DNA from: Ostrinia nubilalis
Lineage: Eukaryota; Arthropoda; Insecta; Lepidoptera; Crambidae
Direction of reading: 5' to 3'
NCBI RefSeq assembly: GCF_963855985.1
Contig: NC_087093.1
Span: forward strand, 2,177,501 to 2,241,500
DNA: 64,000 nucleotides
Below, piece after piece: positions 58,579 through 64,000 of this stretch (position 1 is its first letter; each line of letters opens with the position of its first letter). The notes beneath the pieces are model-generated. The model saw only the letters and a program-made list of their open reading frames with translations, ran no database searches and had not been told where the DNA came from. A program made the position numbers and the translations under genes.

Positions 58579-59285
58579 GGCCGGGTAGCAGAGAAAATGG
58601 CGAAAATGAGGTTTTCATTTTTCATTTTTGAGGTACTAAACAGTAAAATTAAAGGCTAAGATTTTTATTGGGCATAGTTGAGGATATTTTCTAGGGCTAT
58701 TAACGGATGGAAACACGATTTGATGAAGTTGACTCGATAGAATAAATTCCCAAAGTTACCTCTATTCGTTTTCTATTTATGGTTTTATTTTTAAAATAAG
58801 CGATTTGAGATTCTAAATCTTTTACTAAACTAAAGTTCAGAAATAACTTGAGGGCTTTTAACGGATGAAATTTTTATATTGCGTCTTATTTAGTTACTAT
58901 GTTAAAAAATGTGGAAAAAATCGTCCATGACGGCTTGGACAATCTCAATCAGTCGCGCGGTGGCGCTTACGGAGGACGGACGCGTGTCAGTTTTTTGGCC
59001 GTGACAGTTCGCGATTTGTCAATATTTTTGACAATGATGACTTTGATGAGTCACAGTATAATAATATCAGTGTTACTGGAGAAAGCTTAAATTGTCAATT
59101 TTGTCTACCTATTGAAATTTAAATCGTTCGCATCCTTTTAAACGAAGACTCTACTCATGATACATAGTACATTCCTCAAATATGAGACAAAACCAATGAG
59201 TTAAAATTACATTTTAATAGTACCTAATCGTACATACAATCGTCTTACACTCTTTAGAAGAGCACACTGACACAAATAAATAATA

Positions 59286-59745
59286 AAAAATACTGTCTAA
59301 GGTCTGTAGCTAAAGGTCTAAGCTGTAAGATAGAAGAATCTTCTAGCCAAAAAGATGGCAGATGCAGCAGATGTCAACGGATTTAAAACTGGAGTTCATA
59401 TGACTCCTTGTAGACTTGAGTCTCTAGAGCGTCCCTTCCTCCACCATGTGTAAGAATTTTCACAAAAATACTGTCTAAGGTCTGTAGCTAAAGGTCTAAG
59501 CTGCAAGATAGAAGAATCTTCTAGCCAAAAAGATAGCAGATGTCAACGGATTTAAAACTGGAGTTCATGTGACTCCTTGTAGACTTGAGTCTCTAGAGCG
59601 TCCCTTCCTCCACCATGCGTAAAAGTTTTCCAAAAATACTGTCTGAGGTCTGTAATAAAAGTCTAAACTGCAAGATAGAAGAATCTTTTAGCCAAAAACA
59701 TGGCAGATGCAGCATATATCAACGGATTTAAGACTGGACTGGCAC
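59286..59745 (+). repeat. Three-copy tandem repeat, 168-178-bp period
   Basis: AAAAATACTGTCTAAGG starts at 59286 and 59464, with a third unit from about 59632 (GTCTGAGG). The middle unit lacks about 10 bp around GGCAGATGCAG. The third unit is incomplete. Confidence 0.85.
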
Positions 59746-59759
59746 CACCTTGCAATGTC

Positions 59760-59838
59760 ATCCTCTCATTGTTATTTTTTTTTTTTTTTTTATGTGATAG
59801 GAGGCAAACGAGCAAACGGATCCTCTCATTGTTATTTG
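59760..59838 (-). mobile_element. Tiny retroposed fragment with 18-bp target duplication
   Basis: ATCCTCTCATTGTTATTT occurs at 59760-59777 and 59820-59837. Between them lie a T run and ATGTGATAGGAGGCAAACGA then GCAAACGG. This reads as a poly(A)-tailed, heavily 5'-truncated retroposon on the minus strand. Confidence 0.75.
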
Positions 59839-60731
59839 TAATGTAAATTATTTTTAAAATGTATTTAAAAAATAAAATGTTCGTTTTATTATTTCAATAA
59901 TCTGACCTCTCAACTCAACTACACTACACAAACACCTTTGTTCGCAACTGTACTGACGAAACCTCGATATTATACTGTGCGTTCATTTAAGATGGCAAGC
60001 TTTTTGCTGCGGTAATGCACTCCAGGTAACCGTGTGTGATGCTTATTGCTCATAGTGATTTTCGATACAGAGCCCCGTACATACGTTATACATAAATTAT
60101 GGAAAGAAAACACCCAGACCAATACAAACAAATATGTATGCAATTTTAGTATGATATTTTTATTTATTAATAAACAAAAAGACTGAACAAAATTGATGCG
60201 TGTACTGATTAATGTAATTAACCACATGCAAAGCTTTGTGAATTGCAACAACTATAATTTATTATCCAAGCTCTAAATAGTCGCTACTACGAGTAACATA
60301 ACTGATCATAAAATGTTTTTCCAATCGCTCAAGCTCCCGAGGATCTACCGATAGGTCGGGTGACGTAATCTTGAAATTCTTTTAGCCGGCGCGGAACTTC
60401 CGGAAGGTCGGGTGACGCCACGCCTCTTTGAACCGTGTTTACTTTGGCAGTTATATTCTATATTTATTCGATTCTAAAATATATTCCCAAAAATTTTGAA
60501 AGTTGTTTTAATTTGTATCACTTGGATATGATTTGTATTAGAAAGTGCTGTGAGTGTGACGCTTGAACGGAAGGAAGTCAACCTAACCTAACCAACTGCG
60601 TATTTCTAAACTGCGTATTTCTATACTGTGTAGCCGCGAGAGCTCTTTGGCGCGCTGTCTTCGGCGAAGTATTGCGCGCGCAGATTTTGACAGCGCGAAA
60701 TACCTACTTTAGCAGAAATACCAAGCCTTAA

Positions 60732-61565
60732 AGAGAGATTAGAATTCGTTAATAATAAAAGGTTATGTGTTAATTGTTTACGAGCTGGACATTTCGCTTC
60801 AGATTGTTATTTTGGTCCGTGTAAACAGTGCAGTAGAAAACACAACAGTTTATTGCACAGTAACAATAATGATAAAGTAGAAAACGCATTAGTATCAGTC
60901 GTGGAGTGCCAACCGGATTCGAACCCCGTACTGCACTCGTCGGCAGTGTTACATACAGCCGAACCGACACGAAACGAGAATTCGAACAATAGTTTGTATA
61001 CGCAGGCGTCAGAAACTGTTTTATTATCCACAGCTTTAGTGGAGATAGCAGGTAATGACAATGTATATCATAAGGCTCGCGCTTTGTTAGATAGCGGCAG
61101 TCAACACTGTTTAATTACAGAAAATTTACGTAAAAAATTAAAAGTCGATTCGATACAGTCCACATATCATATCACAGGAATAGGGCATTCACACACTCAG
61201 TCAACAGAGTTGTGCGAAATTAAGGTCAGGTCATTAAACGGTGATTATAATACTCGCTGTAAATGTATAGTTTTGAAACATATAACTTCAAATTTACCAA
61301 CAGTTCCATTACATTATAACTCTTTAGACATTCCGAATAATATTCAGTTAGCCGATTCGTTATTTTATTTACCGTCAAAAATTGATTTATTGATCGGGGC
61401 TGACGTGTTTTGGGAATTGTTGATAGAAGGGAAAATGCGTTTACCGACAGGTCCTTACCTACAAAACACTACGCTAGGTTGGATTATTTCAGGCATTGTT
61501 TATAATTCAAAATCAATAAATAATAAAAGCCGTGTGGTGACGGCAGAGGAGAATACATTTGTCAC
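60732..61565 (+). pseudogene. BEL/Pao gag zinc knuckles and aspartic protease
   Basis: Continues the gag frame after the insertion. Second knuckle C-V-N-C-L-x3-H-x4-C (about 60760-60810), then CKQCSRKHNSLLH. From 60853: a variable linker, LVEIAGNDN, the catalytic triad in ARALLDSGSQHCLI, YHITGIGHSHTQS, IDLLIGADVFWELL and TTLGWIISG, which closes the retropepsin fold. One DSG per chain means it would act as a dimer that cuts the polyprotein. The last ~45 codons of the open frame (to 61698) are foreign sequence. No stop lies within the protease itself. Confidence 0.88.
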
Positions 61566-61688
61566 CAACCCCTACTCTTCCCGCGGGTGTCGTAAGAGGC
61601 GACTTAGGGACTACACATCAAACAGAGAACGGGCAGCAGCGCTCTCTGAAAAACATCAATCTTTTAAACTGCGATCTCCTACTCGCTT
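61566..61688 (+). mobile_element. LINE-like filler replacing the BEL reverse transcriptase
   Basis: CCCTACTCTTCCCGCGGGTG then TCGTAAGAGGCGACTTAGGG, and ACGGGCAGCAGCGCTCTCTG: a dispersed lepidopteran retrotransposon-type sequence, class not assigned. It lies exactly where several hundred RT codons are expected. Confidence 0.6.
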
Positions 61689-61692
61689 GAAA

Positions 61693-62775
61693 CATTAACT
61701 TATTTACATAATATTCGCGTACCGCGTCATGTTGTAGGAACGTGTGACCATTCTAGGATCGAATTACACATATTTACGGATGCGAGCGAGGCTGCATACG
61801 GTGCGTGCGCTTATGTTCGGACGTGCAATAGTAATGATGACGTCATCACGGTGAGATTATTATGTTCGAAGAGCCGCGTCGGGCCAGTGAAACCGGTTAG
61901 CATTCCACGGCTCGAGTTATGCGGTGCACTATTGGGAGCTAGATTGTATGATAAAATAATTAAATCACTTCGATTGAACTTTGACAAAGTTGTTTTTTGG
62001 ACAGATTCTACTATAGTTCTCAGATGGTTGCAAATGTCACCACATCAGTTAAAGACTTTTGTTCAGAATCGCGTTGTTGAGATAAATGAGTTGACAAGCA
62101 ACACAATTTGGCTGCATGTAAACTCGTCAAATAATCCAGCTGACCTGGTTTCCCGTGGAGTACTTTTAAATGAATTGAGTTCATCAACTTTATGGTGGAA
62201 CGGACCCACCTTTTTATTTGAAGATAGCATAAAATGGTCACAAAATCAAAATAATATTTTACAGAACTTAAATGATTTACCTGAGTTAAAACTTCCCACT
62301 ACAAACTTGTTGTGTAGTAGCGATTCTAATTTACCTATCATTGATTTCAGCCGATTTTCTAAACTAAATCGATTACAAAGAACTTGTGCTTATGTAATGC
62401 GTTTTATACATAACATACGAACAAAATCTATTGATGAGCGGTTACACGGGCCGTTATCAGTAGAAGAACTTGATAAATCCTTATTGTTTATAGTTAGACA
62501 GGCACAAATAGAATCGTTTCCTGAAGAATACAATGCGCTTTATAATAATCTTGCTATAAATAAATCAAAACGTAATATTTCCAGTTTAGATATATTTTTA
62601 GATGCTGACAAAATCATAAGAGTCGGGGGCAGATTAGTTAATTCTGAATTTTCATATGACAAAAAGCACCCCATTTTATTGTGTAGTAAACATATCTTTA
62701 CCTATTTATTATTTCAAAGTCAACATTTAAAATTATTGCACGCTGGGCCTCAATTAATTTTATCTCATATCAGAG
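61693..62775 (+). pseudogene. BEL/Pao RNase H and integrase N-terminal region
   Basis: From about 61700 the frame gives HNIRVPRHVV, then FTDASEAAYGACAYV (first Asp), RLELCGALLGARL (Glu), FWTDSTIVLRWL (Asp) and NNPADLVSRG (last Asp), the four RNase H catalytic positions. Frame 61851-62792 starts inside it without a proper ATG; the real upstream frame is open to the filler. After a divergent tether come GGRLVNSEFSYDKKHPILL and HLKLLHAG, the H half of the HHCC integrase zinc finger. A small deletion near 62775 then shifts the frame to a stop. RNase H would remove RNA from the RNA-DNA hybrid; with RT missing, it has no partner here. Confidence 0.85.
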
Positions 62776-62843
62776 ACAATTGTGGCCACTAGGCGGTAGA
62801 AACTTAGCAAAAAAAGTCGTTAACCAGTGTCATATGTTGTCGT
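62776..62843 (+). pseudogene. Frameshifted stretch joining the two integrase parts
   Basis: The integrase zinc-finger continuation is readable only in another frame (WPLGGRNLAKKVVNQCH), and a second shift near 62835 returns to the catalytic-core frame (CCRLKG). Confidence 0.8.
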
Positions 62844-63839
62844 TTGAAAGGTAAAATAGTACAACCAATCATGGGTAACTTACCAACTGAACGAGTAACT
62901 GCAAATTTTCCTTTCATAAACTGTGGAGTAGACTATGCTGGACCTTTATTTATTTTAAATAAGAAAGGTAGGGGTTCCAGACTAGAAAAATGTTATTTAT
63001 GTCTGTTTTTATGTTTTTCAACTCGAGCGATACACTTGGAACTAGTAACTAGTTTGTCTTCACAGAGTTATATTTTAGCACTGAAACGATTTATTTCCCG
63101 GAGAGGAAAACCTTATCAAATATTTTCCGATAATGGACGTAACTTTGTAGGAACAGCTCGTGAATTTTCAGATTTTTTAAAGAGTAATTCTCAGTCTATC
63201 ATTGATTACGCTTCAGATAATCACATTAAATTTAAATTCATTCCCCCTTACGCGCCTCATTTTGCCGGTTTATGGGAAGCTGGGATCAAGTCCTGTAAGC
63301 ACCATATAACACGTGTGGTAGGAAATGTAAACATGACTTATGAGGAATTCAGCACAGTTTTGGTACAAATTGAAGCTGTCCTGAATTCCCGCCCTATGTA
63401 TCCTTTATCCTCAGACCCCAACGACTACTCTCCACTCACTCCTGCCCACTTCACTATTGGTCGGCCGCTGACTGCACCTGCAGAGAGTGATGTTACCGCT
63501 GCAACCACGAACACACTCAATCGTTACCAGCGAGTTGAACAGCTGAGGCAGACATTTTGGAGGAGATGGTCTACAGAGTACATATCAGAGCTTCAGAAAC
63601 GTACTAAATGGCAACAGAAAACTGAAGACTTGCAAACTGGAACATTGGTTGTCATAAAGGACGATAACCTTCCGCCGCTGAAATGGCGGTTAGGACGCAT
63701 AATAACTCTGATTTCAGGCAGTGACGGCGTACCAAGGGTTGCTGTCATTCGGACGGCCACGGGCGTCATACACAGGGCATTCTCAAAGATATGCCCACTT
63801 CCGGTCGCTGAGGTGCCAGGTTCGAGGCTCGGCGCGTGA
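62844..63839 (+). CDS. BEL/Pao integrase catalytic core and C-terminus
   Basis: Inserts the DNA copy into the genome. The DDE residues are all present: Asp30 in CGVDYAGP, Asp96 in FSDNGRNF and Glu145 in GLWEAGIK. Around them: RAIHLELV, FIPPYAPHFAGLWE, VLNSRPMYPLSSDPNDYSPL and TPAHFTIGRPL. The C-terminal end (GTLVVIKDDNLPPLKWRLGR and VIHRAFSKICPLPV) is the usual BEL/Pao module. The first codon is TTG; it is not a true start, since the protein is made as part of the polyprotein. No stop to 63839. The core is intact, but it is cut off from the upstream frame by two shifts. Confidence 0.92.
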   Translation: MKGKIVQPIMGNLPTERVTANFPFINCGVDYAGPLFILNKKGRGSRLEKCYLCLFLCFSTRAIHLELVTSLSSQSYILALKRFISRRGKPYQIFSDNGRNFVGTAREFSDFLKSNSQSIIDYASDNHIKFKFIPPYAPHFAGLWEAGIKSCKHHITRVVGNVNMTYEEFSTVLVQIEAVLNSRPMYPLSSDPNDYSPLTPAHFTIGRPLTAPAESDVTAATTNTLNRYQRVEQLRQTFWRRWSTEYISELQKRTKWQQKTEDLQTGTLVVIKDDNLPPLKWRLGRIITLISGSDGVPRVAVIRTATGVIHRAFSKICPLPVAEVPGSRLGA

Positions 63840-63889
63840 CACGACGTGAGCTGAGATGTTGAGAGGGAGTCTCTCAAGGCCCGCCGGAA

Positions 63890-64000
63890 TGTTAAGAAGA
63901 GCCATCTATTGGAGCGCGTGAGAAGCTCCAACCAAAGATCAATGGCAATACTATCACCGAGCACACCGCATCGATTACGTCACGCGATGTCAAGAAACCA
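63890..64000 (+). repeat. BEL/Pao 3' LTR, first 111 bp
   Basis: Identical to the start of the 5' LTR. It is preceded by a purine-rich stretch (GAGAGGGAG, about 63860) and GGCCCGCCGGAA. The rest lies beyond the window. Confidence 0.92.

Larger units (their letters stand above)
58579..60727. mobile_element. 2149-bp TTAA-flanked element inside BEL gag
   Basis: TTAA lies on each side (58575-58578 and 60728-60731), the target duplication of piggyBac-type transposons. The ends GGCCGGGTAGC and (reversed) GGCTTGGTA are only weakly alike, and neither is a typical CCC piggyBac end, so the class is uncertain. No transposase is present; frames inside (58899-59090, 59970-60251) are short. It contains AGGGCTATTAACGGATGGAA and TTGAGGGCTTTTAACGGATG (58695 and 58850), a three-copy tandem repeat (59286-59745), a small retroposed piece (59778-59819), and near the right end an inverted CGCGCTGTC/GACAGCGCG pair. 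Confidence 0.75.
56857..64000 (+). mobile_element. BEL/Pao LTR retrotransposon, defective, runs off right edge
   Basis: 5' LTR, gag with CCHC knuckles, aspartic protease, RNase H, integrase and the first 111 bp of the 3' LTR, in BEL/Pao order. Damage: a 2149-bp insertion in gag, loss of the reverse transcriptase domain, and frameshifts before the integrase core. No envelope-like gene is present. Confidence 0.93.

Overview
The window looks like intergenic or intronic DNA from an insect, most likely a moth or butterfly. It is AT-rich, has no bacterial-style gene packing, and is full of eukaryotic transposable elements. These include 5'-truncated RTE-type LINE ends, Helitron-like ends finishing in CTAG before T, tRNA-derived SINEs, many MITEs, a DIRS-like retrotransposon and a BEL/Pao LTR retrotransposon. 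Short TTAGG/CCTAA runs fit an insect. Species cannot be named from the sequence.

Layout. Positions 1-2345 hold the first half of a DIRS-like element on the minus strand: a gag-like gene that appears to be spliced, overlapping a reverse transcriptase that runs off the left edge. Positions 2.3-56 kb hold no recognisable complete host gene. They carry MITEs, foldback elements, LINE and SINE fragments, a 464-bp tandem duplication, a 1.07-kb element built from three ~320-bp repeats (41748-42814), an RTE fragment with the C-terminal end of a reverse transcriptase (43356-44038), a tRNA-like gene inside a perfect inverted repeat (44580-44845), and an 800-bp foldback element whose arms are ~15-bp iterations (54244-55045). 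Candidate host exons are few and weak: a GC-richer coding-like block at 38504-38676, a 29-nt micro-exon at 21996-22024 on the minus strand, and a possible untranslated first exon near 7690-7846.

Positions 56857-64000 hold a nearly full-length BEL/Pao element on the plus strand: 5' LTR, gag, protease, RNase H, integrase and the start of the 3' LTR. It is dead. A 2149-bp element sits in gag at a duplicated TTAA, the reverse transcriptase domain is missing and replaced by unrelated LINE-like sequence, and two frameshifts split the integrase N-terminus. Even so, the 111 LTR bases visible at both ends are identical.

Most interesting: the 15-bp-period inverted arms; five 20-nt palindromes of one consensus at 29601-30483; six copies of a 12-mer at 17812-18609; the intron in the DIRS gag; and a duplicated segment at 40279/40906 that supplies a natural empty site for a 140-bp MITE.
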